Assembly (NCBI RefSeq): GCF_030376605.1
Contig: NZ_JARRAE010000012.1
Location: forward strand, 42,595-106,594
Length of the DNA stretch: 64,000 bases
From: Pseudochrobactrum sp. sp1633
GTDB lineage: Bacteria; Pseudomonadota; Alphaproteobacteria; Rhizobiales; Rhizobiaceae
Direction of reading: 5' to 3'
In this document: positions 54,147 to 63,688 of the stretch, in pieces
How the letters are laid out: each line of letters opens with the position of its first letter
Numbering within the stretch: position 1 is the first letter of the stretch
Position numbers and translations under genes: made by a program
The notes under the pieces: generated by a model
What the model saw: only the letters and a program-made list of their open reading frames with translations
What the model was told of the DNA's origin: nothing
Database searches by the model: none

Positions 54147-54270
54147 TTCATGCCCCCTGCAAAAGTTTCCGCGGTGACAATAGTCTTTGCTCATCAGTCA
54201 GGCAACAAGATAAGCCCAGCTTAGTTTGTAGAGTGCTGCCGGAGCTTGAAATATAAAAGAGAGCTACTTT

Positions 54271-56358
54271 ATGGCTGAGGCAATTTTAAATATCCGAGTT
54301 AGCACTAATGGCGTGAGCGCAGCTAATTCTGAGTTGGAAAAACTCAATAGCAACGCAAGTAGCGCTGAAAGAAGCGTAAAATCGCTTTCTGGCGCGGCAA
54401 CTCTGCTTACCGGTGCTCTTGGTGGAGTGCTTGCTGCTTTCTCTATTGGCGCTATTGGACGAATGGCGGACGAATGGTCTGACCTTAATTCCCGTGTAAA
54501 CCTTGCGACAGGTAGCGTTGAAAAAGGTACGGCTGTAATGTCTCGCCTTCACCAAATGGCGAATGCTACCTATTCCAGCCTCAGAACTACGACCGAAGCA
54601 TTTATTGCAAACTCTACGACGCTAAAGGCGCTTGGTAAATCGACCCAACAGCAGATTGATTACACTGAGGCGCTGAATAATGCGCTTGTTGTGTCCGGAG
54701 CGAAGGGGCAGGTAGCCGCCAGTGTGCAAGACGCTCTTGCGAAGGCTATGGCGCTTGGTGCGCTGAAAGGGGATCAACTTAATACGGTTATTGCCAGCGG
54801 TGGGCGAGTTGTGGAGTTGCTTGCTGAAAAGCTTGGAGTATCAACGCTTGAAGTGCGAAAGCTCGGCTCGGAAGGTAAAATCACAGGGGAAATAATTTAT
54901 TCTGCACTCGTAGGGAATATGCAAAAGCTTCGAGAAGAAGCTGACAGTATGTCAGCTACTCTTGGCGATGCTTGGCAGCGGATGAGTAATAACGCTCTAG
55001 CCTTTGTTGGGACGCTCGATCAAATGTCGGGGTCATCTGGGTCGCTTGCACAAGTCCTTCTGACGCTGGCAGACAATATTGATAGGCTGATTGTCTACGG
55101 CGGGACTGCAGCATTTACATTTGGCACAGTATATGTTGGTGCAATGACGGCCTCTGCCATTGCCACAGGGGGATTGTCTGGAGCTTTATTAACTCTTCAA
55201 AGGGCTCTCTTGGCGACAGGTATTGGTGCGCTTGTCGTCATTCTTGGCGAATTAGTTTATCAACTTCTGCAAGCACGAAAAGCCTCAAACGATTGGGGAG
55301 AGGCATTTTCAAGGCTTGCCGGACGCCTGCTTGAGATTTGGGAGGGTCTTAAAACTGGATGGTCTGCTCTTGTTCAATATATGCAGAGCCTTTGGTATAA
55401 GCTAATGGCGAATGTCTACCAGTCTACTGATAAAATGATGACCGGATTAATGCGGTTGTTTGGCATCTCTGCGGCTGATGCTGAGGCCTTTGGTGCTCAA
55501 TATGAACTTATGGGTGAAACGGCGGGTAAATATGCCCTGGATGGCTTTCAGAAGTCAGCAGAACAAATAAAAAATGCTCTTAGAGAATTTAAAAGCGAGA
55601 TTGAGGAAGTCCCGCTTGGCGGTGACGGCGGCAAAGGTTTTGGCGGGTCTCTTGGGGCTGCTGGCGGCAAAGGTAAAGGCAGCGGCAAAGACGAAAAATC
55701 CCGCGCTGCCGAGAAAATTGGCCGTGAAATGGAACACCGGCTTGAGGCTTTAAAGCAAGCCTTTATGACCGAGGAAGAAACGGTTCTAGCTCAATACCAG
55801 AAAGACCTTGAAACCCTCGACTGGCACTTAGCCAACAAGAAGATCAGCGAACAAGAATATCTAGAATGGAAAGCCCGTGTCACTCGTGAGCATGAGCAAG
55901 AAATGCAGGCTATTCGCTATCAATCCTATGCGGACGCGCTGAGCGCTACAGGCGATCTCATGGGCGCTATGGCTCAGGTCGTCGGTGGCAATAACGAGAA
56001 AATGCTGAAAGCGCAGCGCATATTTGGCGCCGCATCTGCTTTGGTCAGTACCTATATCGGCGCGGCTAAGGCGCTGGAGCTTCCTTTCCCTGCAAACTTA
56101 GCGGCTATGGCATCCGTTCTCGCTAAGGGCATGGCGCTTGTTGGCGCAATCAAATCCGGCTCGAAGTCGTCAGCATCAGGCGGCGGAGGTGGTGGCACAA
56201 CTCAAGCCGCTGCACCTCAGGAAAAGGCACCAATCCGGCAGATGGCGCGTATCGATGTTCATGGCGAGGTCTTCAACCGAGAACAGGTGATCGGGCTGAT
56301 TGAAAAGATCAATGACGTTCAAAAAGACGGCCATGTCATTAGCTGGCAGGGCGCGTGA
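54271..56358 (+). CDS. Tail tape measure protein
   Basis: 695 residues; short for the family, predicting a short siphovirus tail. Residues ~65-260 are the tape measure domain (MADEWSDLNSRVNLATGSVE; VSGAKGQVAASVQDALAKAM; LGDAWQRMSNNALAFVGTLD). Hydrophobic helices at ~280-335. Gly/Lys-rich linker (~450-470), then a charged coiled coil MEHRLEALKQAFMTEEETVL, and a Gly-rich C-terminus. Sets tail length and is ejected during infection. It is separated from its chaperone genes by 3.7 kb of cargo. Confidence 0.92.
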   Translation: MAEAILNIRVSTNGVSAANSELEKLNSNASSAERSVKSLSGAATLLTGALGGVLAAFSIGAIGRMADEWSDLNSRVNLATGSVEKGTAVMSRLHQMANATYSSLRTTTEAFIANSTTLKALGKSTQQQIDYTEALNNALVVSGAKGQVAASVQDALAKAMALGALKGDQLNTVIASGGRVVELLAEKLGVSTLEVRKLGSEGKITGEIIYSALVGNMQKLREEADSMSATLGDAWQRMSNNALAFVGTLDQMSGSSGSLAQVLLTLADNIDRLIVYGGTAAFTFGTVYVGAMTASAIATGGLSGALLTLQRALLATGIGALVVILGELVYQLLQARKASNDWGEAFSRLAGRLLEIWEGLKTGWSALVQYMQSLWYKLMANVYQSTDKMMTGLMRLFGISAADAEAFGAQYELMGETAGKYALDGFQKSAEQIKNALREFKSEIEEVPLGGDGGKGFGGSLGAAGGKGKGSGKDEKSRAAEKIGREMEHRLEALKQAFMTEEETVLAQYQKDLETLDWHLANKKISEQEYLEWKARVTREHEQEMQAIRYQSYADALSATGDLMGAMAQVVGGNNEKMLKAQRIFGAASALVSTYIGAAKALELPFPANLAAMASVLAKGMALVGAIKSGSKSSASGGGGGGTTQAAAPQEKAPIRQMARIDVHGEVFNREQVIGLIEKINDVQKDGHVISWQGA

Positions 56359-56413
56359 GGTGATTGATGTACAGGGCGACTGTGTAAGGGAGCGTTACAC
56401 AAATATATGTGCG

Positions 56414-56785
56414 TCAGCTGGCGACATATTCGCCAGCAATCGGGCTGCTAGTCCTAGGTCCGTTATCAAGGCCGGTATTGATGATATCTAGCTGTATTTG
56501 AACTACTTCCTCCAATCCTATTTGAAGGGACTGATAATGATCGATAGTACCAAAACTAGACCAAGATGAGCGGTTGAAACCATATTCTAAGTGATTGTAA
56601 TAAATCACTGTCTCACCGATGATTGCTATAACCCAGAAAGCGCTAGAGTCATTTATTGTCCACACCTCAGGCGCCCGCTTGATAACTTCCCAGAGATTGC
56701 GTTGTCTGAAGGACATACGGCTCCAGCCGTCATTAATCTCGTCCCAAAGCTTTTCTTCTGGAAATGAAATGATATCGCGGGTCAT
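56414..56785 (-). CDS. Immunity-like protein of unknown family
   Basis: 123 residues from the ATG at 56785 (MTRDIISFPEEKLWDEINDG). Trp-rich and acidic: VWTINDSSAFWVIAIIGETV, NHLEYGFNRSSWSSFGTIDH. Single small cytoplasmic proteins with this look are common immunity proteins of polymorphic toxins, but I cannot name the family. Paired with the RraB-like gene and opposite to the tail operon. Confidence 0.5.
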   Translation of the reverse strand: MTRDIISFPEEKLWDEINDGWSRMSFRQRNLWEVIKRAPEVWTINDSSAFWVIAIIGETVIYYNHLEYGFNRSSWSSFGTIDHYQSLQIGLEEVVQIQLDIINTGLDNGPRTSSPIAGEYVAS

Positions 56786-56833
56786 ATTTCGGTCTCCAAT
56801 ATTCACATTTCTAGCAACTGAATCAAAGCATCA

Positions 56834-57154
56834 TCAGGGGGTGAAGAAGCCCCAACCATCTGCTTGACCATTGTGTGATCGCGCTAAATTATCCAAGCTT
56901 TCTTCTATTTCTGTTATGGCTTCGCAAGTAGGTATTATCTCTTTCGAAGCTTTTACGTCCCACGTGTATATTTCAATGTCAATTTCATACATAGCAATGG
57001 CAAACCCCTGGGCATCAGCCGCTTGAGCGAAGTTTTCAGCGGATATTTTGTCTGGGAAAATATGGCAGAAATCGATAGCTCGTGGTGAAATAAGGTCTTT
57101 CCCCTCGGATGCGAACCTTTGCAGAACTGCTGCATTATCTTCAAATAATGACAT
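56834..57154 (-). CDS. RraB-like (RNase E inhibitor family) protein
   Basis: 106 residues. FEDNAAVLQRFASEGKDLIS then PRAIDFCHIFPDKISAENFA and AADAQGFAIAMYEIDIE follow the RraB pattern (D-D-x-x-V-L-x-x-L, D-L-x-x-P-R-x-I-D, FP). RraB binds RNase E and alters mRNA decay in Escherichia coli; homologues are also frequent as immunity-type genes. 48 nt separate it from the immunity-like gene, same strand. Confidence 0.7.
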   Translation of the reverse strand: MSLFEDNAAVLQRFASEGKDLISPRAIDFCHIFPDKISAENFAQAADAQGFAIAMYEIDIEIYTWDVKASKEIIPTCEAITEIEESLDNLARSHNGQADGWGFFTP

Positions 57155-57457
57155 TTACATCACCATGATTGCTTTGATTTTATGTGTATCAGGATTCCTA
57201 GGCATCTGTCAGCGGGCTTTAAACTGAGAATAAGTAGATGTACACGGCTGCTATTAAATGACGGCTAACTTAACGGCTCTCAATAAACAAAACCCATGCC
57301 GTTAGCTGCACGATAAGTGTGAGCCTACTACAAAGTACTGAAGTCGATTTCGTAATCATACGATGGCAAAGATTGCTTGCTTGAGGCTGATCTTGGGTAA
57401 TCACATACCCAATATTTAATTATACTACTAGTCATGCGCTAGATGGAGAACTGCATA
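57155..57457. other. 303-nt intergenic region before the distal tail genes
   Basis: AT-rich. Contains the inverted repeat TAACGGC / GCCGTTA (57271-57277 with 57298-57304) and a nearby direct variant ACGGCTAAC at 57261-57269. A restart promoter for the distal tail genes is expected here because the preceding cargo is on the opposite strand, but I could not single out -35 and -10 boxes with confidence. Confidence 0.4.
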
Positions 57458-58282
57458 ATGACCATCATTATTACGCAAAACATGGTTGTCACTTCGGCGC
57501 AGTCCGGCACAAGTGGCAAGCCGTGGTTTGCATGGCGTAACTATGTGACGCGTGGGAATGTGACTGCTCAGTTTGAGGATGCACTGCATCCGGCGAGCAA
57601 TCTGGGCAATACCAACACAGCCTTGTCATGGCGCTCAACTTCTGCCGCTGAACAGACGGTTGACGTTGGGTTGGGTGGTAGCGCTCCGATTGATTACATC
57701 GCCATAGCTCGGCACAACCTAGGCAGTACCTTTTGTGAGATCAGCGTTGAGGCTCTTATCTCAGGGGATGAAAGCGACGGCTATATTGAGCTTATCGCAG
57801 GGCAGTTTCTTGGCACCGATGAGCCGGTGATTATCCGGTTTGGTGAGATATACCCGACACGGATCAGGGTTCATCTAAAGCCACAGAATGCCCCGCCACA
57901 GGTCGCAATTCTCTATGTCGGCAAACTGACTGTTATGCAGCGCGGGATGGCTCAAGAGGTTGTTCCTCTCCATTTCGCCTATGAAACGGAAGTTGCTACG
58001 GGTCGTGCAGAGAGCGGCGACTTCCTTGGCCGCATCATCACAGATCAATCGAAGAACGTGTCCTACACCTTTGAAATGGTTGATTACAGCTGGTTCAAGC
58101 GTGAATTTGGTGAGTTTGCAAAAACATCACTAACTCAGCCGTTTTTCTTCTCATGGCTTCCGAAACTTTACCCTGATGAGGTCGGCTTTGGCTGGCTCAA
58201 TACGGACATTAACCCGAACGCTTCCCATTTTACGGGCGGTATTCAGGTCAGTTTCACACTGGATATTTCTACAATCGCGTAA
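57458..58282 (+). CDS. Distal tail protein
   Basis: 274 residues from the ATG at 57458 (GGAGA 8 nt upstream). Begins a run of distal tail genes. WRSTSAAEQTVDVGLGGSAP, YIAIARHNLGSTFCEISVEA (galactose-binding-like beta fold) and SYTFEMVDYSWFKREFGEFA. Gene order (tape measure, this, hub) fits a Dit-like protein joining tube to hub. Confidence 0.7.
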   Translation: MTIIITQNMVVTSAQSGTSGKPWFAWRNYVTRGNVTAQFEDALHPASNLGNTNTALSWRSTSAAEQTVDVGLGGSAPIDYIAIARHNLGSTFCEISVEALISGDESDGYIELIAGQFLGTDEPVIIRFGEIYPTRIRVHLKPQNAPPQVAILYVGKLTVMQRGMAQEVVPLHFAYETEVATGRAESGDFLGRIITDQSKNVSYTFEMVDYSWFKREFGEFAKTSLTQPFFFSWLPKLYPDEVGFGWLNTDINPNASHFTGGIQVSFTLDISTIA

Positions 58283-58290
58283 GGTTCAAC

Positions 58291-60522
58291 ATGCAGCGGC
58301 TAGAATTCATTGAGATTGATATTGAATATTGCAGTCTCAATTATGGAGTGCTGCCTTGTGGTGCGAAAGGCTCCAGCCCATGCTTCAACACCAAATCAAC
58401 CTGTCAGGCACGGACAAGCTTTAAGGCGCAGTCTGTCACGTTGCGGTTTGCTGTTGGGGCTTCATATCTTCACGCGGCCGGCGTTGAGATAACCGCACCA
58501 TGCGTTGAGGATATCTCATATTCTGCCGGTGAGGTGTCGATTGGTGAAAACCTTGGCCGCAGAGCAAGCCTGTCAGTCACAATGTCGGATTTCCTGTGGT
58601 CTGATACAGGGCTTGGTTTTGATAAATATCACGCGCAACGCGAATACGACCCGTATAGCCAAGGCACTTTCTGGGGCAAGTTCTCAGCTCGGCAGCGATA
58701 TTTGCGCGGGCGGCCTATGCGCTGGATACAAGGGCAGGTCGGGCAGCCATTTGACGCGATGGAAGTCCGGCACTTCATCGTCGATAACTTCAATGGTCCG
58801 ACACTGGACGGGCGTTTCAGTATTACAGGCAAAGACATTCTAAAGCTCGCGGATGATGATCGGGTGAAGGTGCCGATTGCATCGCGTGGTTATCTGCTGT
58901 CCGATATTAATGCGACGCAGACAACATTCACCATCGGGCCATCTGGCGCAGGCAATCTGGAATATCCTGCAAGTGGGCATATCAATATTGGCGGGAAGGA
59001 GATTTGCACTTTCACCCGATCCGGTGATGTATTCACGGTGGAGCGCGGCGTTGAGGGTTCTGTAAACGTCACCCATAAGTCACAAGACAGAGTGCAGACC
59101 TGTCAGGTTTATGACGGCATCGATCCTGCCGACATCATTCAGGACTTGCTCGTTTCATTCGCCAAGATACCAACTGAATATATTCCGATTGCGGATTGGC
59201 GCGCAGAAACAGCAACCTTCTTGCGCAGGCGGTATTTCCGCATTCTGGCCGAGCCTATGGGCGTTTCTAAGGCTATTTCTGAGCTTATCCAGCAGGCCGG
59301 TCTTATGGTGTGGTGGGATGAGAATACCAAGCTGATCCGTTTAAAGGTTATCCGGGCGATTGATACGGATGCCCGTGTCTACGATGATATGAGCACGCTG
59401 AAAGGCAGTTTTAAACAGACAGAAAAGCCGGATAGCCGACTATCGCAGGTCATGACCTATTACGGCAAGCGTAGTCCGTTAGAGCGCGATACGGAGCCAA
59501 CCAGCTACCATTCATTGCAGATGGACGTAAATCTTGAGGAAGAATCCAACTATGGCGGCGATATTATCAGGACGCTTCATGCCTCTTGGATACCTGCCTT
59601 TGGCCGTCCGGTAGCCCAACGCATCAATGAAATTTTGCTTGGCCGGTTCGTTAATCCGCCACGTGAGTTCCAGTTCAGCACGTTCAGAGGTGTTAACACT
59701 ATCCCGCCTATGTCTGGTGATGGCTATCTGATCTCATCACGGGCTTTGCAATCCGCATCTGGCGCATCAGAGCTAGTGCCTGTGCAGGTAACAAAGGTCA
59801 CGCCAAAGGCAGAGGGCTTTGATGTGAGCGCTCTTGAAATGCGCTTTATTGATTTCTCAGAAGAAGACCTGAATGACCGCACCATTACGATTGATGGTGA
59901 TGTTTATAACTTCAACTGGCGGCAGGCATATAACCGGCTTTACCCGCCTCCCAAGGCCACAGACGATATAGTTTGCATCGTAAATGAAGGTGCCAATGTA
60001 GGCAGTCAGATTTTTGGTCGGGCTGCCTTTATTGTTGGTGACTGGCCGTCTGACATTAAGCTGAGGCTTTATATCCGAGGCCGCATCCAAGGACGAGGCG
60101 GTAACGGTGGCGATGGTGCCGGTAATGACGGCCATGCAACCCACGGGCAAGACGGTGGAGCGGCTTTCTACACCCGCAGGCCAGTTATCATTGAGAAGTC
60201 AAATCAGGTCTGGGGCGGCGGCGGTGGCGGTGGTTCTGGCACGTGGAAATATGGCGGCGGTGGTGGCGGCGGACAAGGCTTCACGGCTGGCTTAGGGGGC
60301 AGCGGTGCCGGTGATTCATTCTCCGCAACAAGAGAGCAGTACGGACAAGCACAGTACGGTGGTCACGATGGCAACCGTGGTGGCGGGGCTGGTGAGGCTG
60401 GCTGGAACGGCAAGGGCGATAGCTGGTCAAAGGGCGGTGCGGCAGGTGCTGCAATCGATGGCGTTTCATTCTTAACATTTACGAGCGGGCAAGGCGATTT
60501 GCGCGGCCCACGCATAAACTGA
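58291..60522 (+). CDS. Tail hub protein with C-terminal glycine-rich adhesin
   Basis: 743 residues. Early CxxC-type cluster (CSLNYGVLPCGAKGSSPCFN and CQAR) near residues 12-45 may bind metal. Residues ~60-560 are hub-like: YSAGEVSIGENLGRRASLSV, DPADIIQDLLVSFAKIPTEY, AISELIQQAGLMVWWDENTK. From ~595 to the end it changes to a Gly-rich tract (RIQGRGGNGGDGAGN, then several GGGGGGG runs), which resembles polyglycine-II receptor-binding modules of gp38-type adhesins. One protein would thus be both hub and receptor-binding tip. Confidence 0.8.
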   Translation: MQRLEFIEIDIEYCSLNYGVLPCGAKGSSPCFNTKSTCQARTSFKAQSVTLRFAVGASYLHAAGVEITAPCVEDISYSAGEVSIGENLGRRASLSVTMSDFLWSDTGLGFDKYHAQREYDPYSQGTFWGKFSARQRYLRGRPMRWIQGQVGQPFDAMEVRHFIVDNFNGPTLDGRFSITGKDILKLADDDRVKVPIASRGYLLSDINATQTTFTIGPSGAGNLEYPASGHINIGGKEICTFTRSGDVFTVERGVEGSVNVTHKSQDRVQTCQVYDGIDPADIIQDLLVSFAKIPTEYIPIADWRAETATFLRRRYFRILAEPMGVSKAISELIQQAGLMVWWDENTKLIRLKVIRAIDTDARVYDDMSTLKGSFKQTEKPDSRLSQVMTYYGKRSPLERDTEPTSYHSLQMDVNLEEESNYGGDIIRTLHASWIPAFGRPVAQRINEILLGRFVNPPREFQFSTFRGVNTIPPMSGDGYLISSRALQSASGASELVPVQVTKVTPKAEGFDVSALEMRFIDFSEEDLNDRTITIDGDVYNFNWRQAYNRLYPPPKATDDIVCIVNEGANVGSQIFGRAAFIVGDWPSDIKLRLYIRGRIQGRGGNGGDGAGNDGHATHGQDGGAAFYTRRPVIIEKSNQVWGGGGGGGSGTWKYGGGGGGGQGFTAGLGGSGAGDSFSATREQYGQAQYGGHDGNRGGGAGEAGWNGKGDSWSKGGAAGAAIDGVSFLTFTSGQGDLRGPRIN

Positions 60523-60531
60523 GGTATAAAC

Positions 60532-62358
60532 ATGGAATACTCAGCTTGGCACAGCGTTATTCAGGACGGTAACGGCGCTGTTGTCCCTATGGCAAAAATT
60601 ACTGTTCGCAGTACATCAACGGGCGCACTTGCAAAACTGTATAGCGCTCGTGATGGCTCGGCACCGAAAGCAAACCCATTTAATGCCGATGAAAACGGTC
60701 AGGTGTTCTTCTTTGTCGCTGGCGGGGCATATACGATCAAGGCCGAATTCGGTTCGCAGGAACGCACATGGCCGTTTGTGCCGGTCGGAACAGCGGCAGA
60801 GTATGACATCGACAGTCTGGCGCTATATCTCAATTCCGGTGTTGTTTACTTTCAGAAGTATGCTGATCTTGGCACCTATGTGCCGCTGTCATATCCTGCT
60901 GCTGCGGTTGTGCTGGCTGACCCTGACGCGCTAAAAAACGGTTATTACACCAATAGTGGCGCGGGTTGGGTGTTTGGCCGTGCATTGCAGGATACAATCT
61001 CACGGCTGTTTATCACCAGTGGTGCAGTCAACGCGCCAACCGCAAATGTCGGGCAGGGCATCAATCCATCAGCGCCATTGGTGTTTTACGTCGACGTGAC
61101 CGCACCAAACACGGCAAGCGTAACGCTTAATGTTGTTGGCCTTGGTCAGGGCGTTGTTCTCAATGCGGCTGGCAATCCACTTGCTGCTGGTGAATGGCTT
61201 GGGCGTGTCATGCTTACCCGCGAAACAGATGGGCGTTATAGGATCATGAATGATCCGGCCTCTGCTTTGTCAGCAGCACAGTCGGCGACGGCGTCAGATA
61301 CTGCAAGAGCGGCATCTGTTGCAGCTAAAAACCAGTCCGAAAGTGCAAAAGACCAGTCAGTTACTGCGAAGGACGGGTCTGTTGCGGCGAAAGATACATC
61401 TGAAACTGCGCGTGACCAGTCTGTGACTGCAAAGAACCAGTCAGAAACTGCGCGTGATCAATCGGTAACGGCAAAGAGCCAAGCCGTTGCAGCAAGCGAT
61501 AGCTCTGGCAGGAGTGCAGTTGCTGCTGCAATTAGTGAAAATAACGCAGCCGGTTCTGCCTCTGCGGCTTCTGGCAGCGCATCATCAGCCAGCACAAGCA
61601 AAAACCAAGCGGCATCGAGCGCGACAACCTCCACCAATGAAGCCGATCGTTCAAAGCGTGAAGCTGACAGAGCGGAAGCTGCTGCAGGCGGTTTGATTAA
61701 TGCGGTGCAGTTCGTACCGCAAACTCTTACTGCACCACAGCAGGAGCAAGCCAGAGCGAATATTGGAGTGCAACCCGTTAATGTGTCCACCGTAGGGGCC
61801 GCGCTTGCTACGCCGACGCCAAGTGAAACGATTGGTGATGGCGACAGGTTATCTGGCCTCGACCCATCAGGCACTGGGTTAAAGCTGTTCCGATTCAGCG
61901 CAGTCAAAGCATGGATACAAGGCTGGCTTACAAAGGCAATGGTTGGCCTCGGCAATGCCGATAATACCAGTGACGCGAATAAGCCGGTATCAACACAGCA
62001 GCAAACGGCTCTCAACCTCAAACTCGACAAGAACGCACAGGCTGCGGATAGCGCGTTGTTAAATGGAAAGACCGAAGCGGGTCTTGTTATAAGTGGGTCG
62101 ATTGCTAATGCGCTGGCAGGCAAGGCTAGTATTTATAAAGGTGATTGGCAGGATGAAACCAACTATCCAATCGGGACTTTACTTTTAGTACGTGACCAAA
62201 CGCCAGCCCGAAATATCGCTATGACTGTTCGCATTTCGAATGGGGGGACGGGTTTCTCTACAGGTGGCTCTACTGCCCTTCTAAGTGGCGTTTGGCGGAA
62301 CCGGGGTGTCTACGGATACAGTGGTGCAATTGTTAGTTTGGTTCAGAGGACAGAATAA
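60532..62358 (+). CDS. Tail fibre protein with heptad-like repeats
   Basis: 608 residues. N-terminal domain WHSVIQDGNGAVVPMAKITV and NPFNADENGQVFFFVAGGAY is a beta anchor seen in fibres of Rhizobiales phages. Residues ~245-390 are a coiled stalk with an ~11-residue unit such as ARDQSVTAKNQSET / AKDQSVTAKDGSVA. Then FVPQTLTAPQQEQARANIGV, the typical fibre shaft exit, and a C-terminal beta region. Different from the segment A fibre, supporting two parental phages. Confidence 0.85.
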   Translation: MEYSAWHSVIQDGNGAVVPMAKITVRSTSTGALAKLYSARDGSAPKANPFNADENGQVFFFVAGGAYTIKAEFGSQERTWPFVPVGTAAEYDIDSLALYLNSGVVYFQKYADLGTYVPLSYPAAAVVLADPDALKNGYYTNSGAGWVFGRALQDTISRLFITSGAVNAPTANVGQGINPSAPLVFYVDVTAPNTASVTLNVVGLGQGVVLNAAGNPLAAGEWLGRVMLTRETDGRYRIMNDPASALSAAQSATASDTARAASVAAKNQSESAKDQSVTAKDGSVAAKDTSETARDQSVTAKNQSETARDQSVTAKSQAVAASDSSGRSAVAAAISENNAAGSASAASGSASSASTSKNQAASSATTSTNEADRSKREADRAEAAAGGLINAVQFVPQTLTAPQQEQARANIGVQPVNVSTVGAALATPTPSETIGDGDRLSGLDPSGTGLKLFRFSAVKAWIQGWLTKAMVGLGNADNTSDANKPVSTQQQTALNLKLDKNAQAADSALLNGKTEAGLVISGSIANALAGKASIYKGDWQDETNYPIGTLLLVRDQTPARNIAMTVRISNGGTGFSTGGSTALLSGVWRNRGVYGYSGAIVSLVQRTE

Positions 62359-62825
62359 TGCCAGAAATTCATGAAGTGTTTACAGTCACTAAAACTGCGG
62401 ACGATGCTCTTATCGTAGACGTTGACTTCACAGGTGTCTCTGGCGATAGGATGAGAACAGATTATATTCTGCGCCACGGAGATGAACACGGGGCGGCCCC
62501 TATGATCCGTCAGTGGCTTGAGGATAACGTCCCAGAAGAATTGCCGTATATTCCGCTGTCACCACTCTCAGAGGAGGAATTGCGAGAACAGATGCCGGAT
62601 AAAACACCTCGTGAATTTCGAGATATTTTAACCGACATGGGAATTTTCCCATATATGGTAACCGCTAAAATCACTGAAATACCATTTGATATTGAGAGGC
62701 AAAAAGCGCTTAACGCTTGGGAGGTGCCAACATCTATCCGACGCGTTGACCCTTACGTTGATATGATTGGAGCATTCTTTAATAAATCTCCCAATGAGAT
62801 TGATGCGGCATGGGAAGCTCCATGA
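62358..62825 (+). CDS. Phage protein after the fibre gene, possible fibre chaperone
   Basis: 155 residues, one-base overlap with the fibre stop and AGAGGA upstream. Acidic; IRQWLEDNVPEELPYIPLSP and EIPFDIERQKALNAWEVPTS. Position directly after a tail fibre gene is typical of fibre assembly proteins, but no family is recognised. Confidence 0.6.
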   Translation: MPEIHEVFTVTKTADDALIVDVDFTGVSGDRMRTDYILRHGDEHGAAPMIRQWLEDNVPEELPYIPLSPLSEEELREQMPDKTPREFRDILTDMGIFPYMVTAKITEIPFDIERQKALNAWEVPTSIRRVDPYVDMIGAFFNKSPNEIDAAWEAP

Positions 62826-62828
62826 TCA

Positions 62829-63416
62829 CTATTGATGCAGATCGATGAATTGATCAATTGGAATAAAGAAGCTCGGTTGCTCATCGATTATCTTCTGATC
62901 ACTCCAATTCCACCACTGAATATTTAATAATTTTTCGATTTGTGGTTTAGTAAATCGAAACTTTAGTATTTTGGCAGGAACACCAACAACGATGGCATAT
63001 GGTGGTATGTCTTTATTAACTAGAGCATTTGTTCCAATAACTGCCCCGTGCCCAATGGTTACATTTGGCATAATAGTAACACCTCGACCGATCCAAACAT
63101 CATTACCGATCGTTATTGATCCGTTATCAATTAAATCACTACCGTTAGGTTCGACTCTAGTCATTTCGGTTTTGAATGGAAATGTAGAGGCAAAGTGCGT
63201 AGGGTGATTTGCTTTACAAAGAAACGAGACGTTCTGAGCGATTGAGCAAAATTTGCCTATTTGGAGAGGAGTGGAGAGGTCACATCCAAATAACCCTTTT
63301 TCCTCTATCCCATAGGTCCATTCACCCACATGTACGCCATTCGGCAGTTTAAACCCAAAACGGTAAGTTTCTTTGCGAAATCCAAGCCGAGTACGCAACT
63401 TTCTGAAAAGAGCCAT
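62829..63416 (-). CDS. Hexapeptide-repeat O-acetyltransferase (CatB-like)
   Basis: 195 residues from the ATG at 63416 (a TTG at 63446 is the alternative). Left-handed beta-helix: STPLQIGKFCSIAQNVSFLC, then GNDVWIGRGVTIMPNVTIGH, GAVIGTNALVNKDIPPYAIV with VGVPAKIL, the xenobiotic/virginiamycin acetyltransferase pattern. AT-rich and opposite to the tail genes, so a lysogenic-conversion gene; O-antigen or capsule acetylation is likelier than drug resistance, by context. Confidence 0.83.
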   Translation of the reverse strand: MALFRKLRTRLGFRKETYRFGFKLPNGVHVGEWTYGIEEKGLFGCDLSTPLQIGKFCSIAQNVSFLCKANHPTHFASTFPFKTEMTRVEPNGSDLIDNGSITIGNDVWIGRGVTIMPNVTIGHGAVIGTNALVNKDIPPYAIVVGVPAKILKFRFTKPQIEKLLNIQWWNWSDQKIIDEQPSFFIPIDQFIDLHQ

Positions 63417-63610
63417 TTTAGATTTCCATATTTTCTCAAAAATCAACCATGAAAGCAGGAAGTCTGCGCAGAGTTTTAATACTATTTATTGGATTTTTGG
63501 AGTTATGTGCTTCAACTGAATGAGAATTCCCTAAGGCATTCATTTCAAATATCAATCAGTTATGCAAGCGTCATAATGAAATGATTAGTTGACAGATGAG
63601 TACTAAGCCA

Positions 63611-63634
63611 AAACCGCCCTTGAGGTGGTTTTTT
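63611..63634 (+). terminator. Intrinsic terminator
   Basis: AAACCGCC / GGTGGTTT stem (one G-T pair), 5-nt loop, T6 tail. Confidence 0.7.
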
Positions 63635-63688
63635 ATTGTCAATTTGGAACCTGTATCAGCCCTGTCTGTTATCTAACAGGAGGCGCTA

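Noticed and set aside
57241..57304. Possible small RNA or tRNA fragment in the AT-rich gap before the distal tail genes
   Set aside because: Only a 7-bp inverted repeat with a 20-nt centre is present; no stable fold, promoter or T-run to support an RNA gene.
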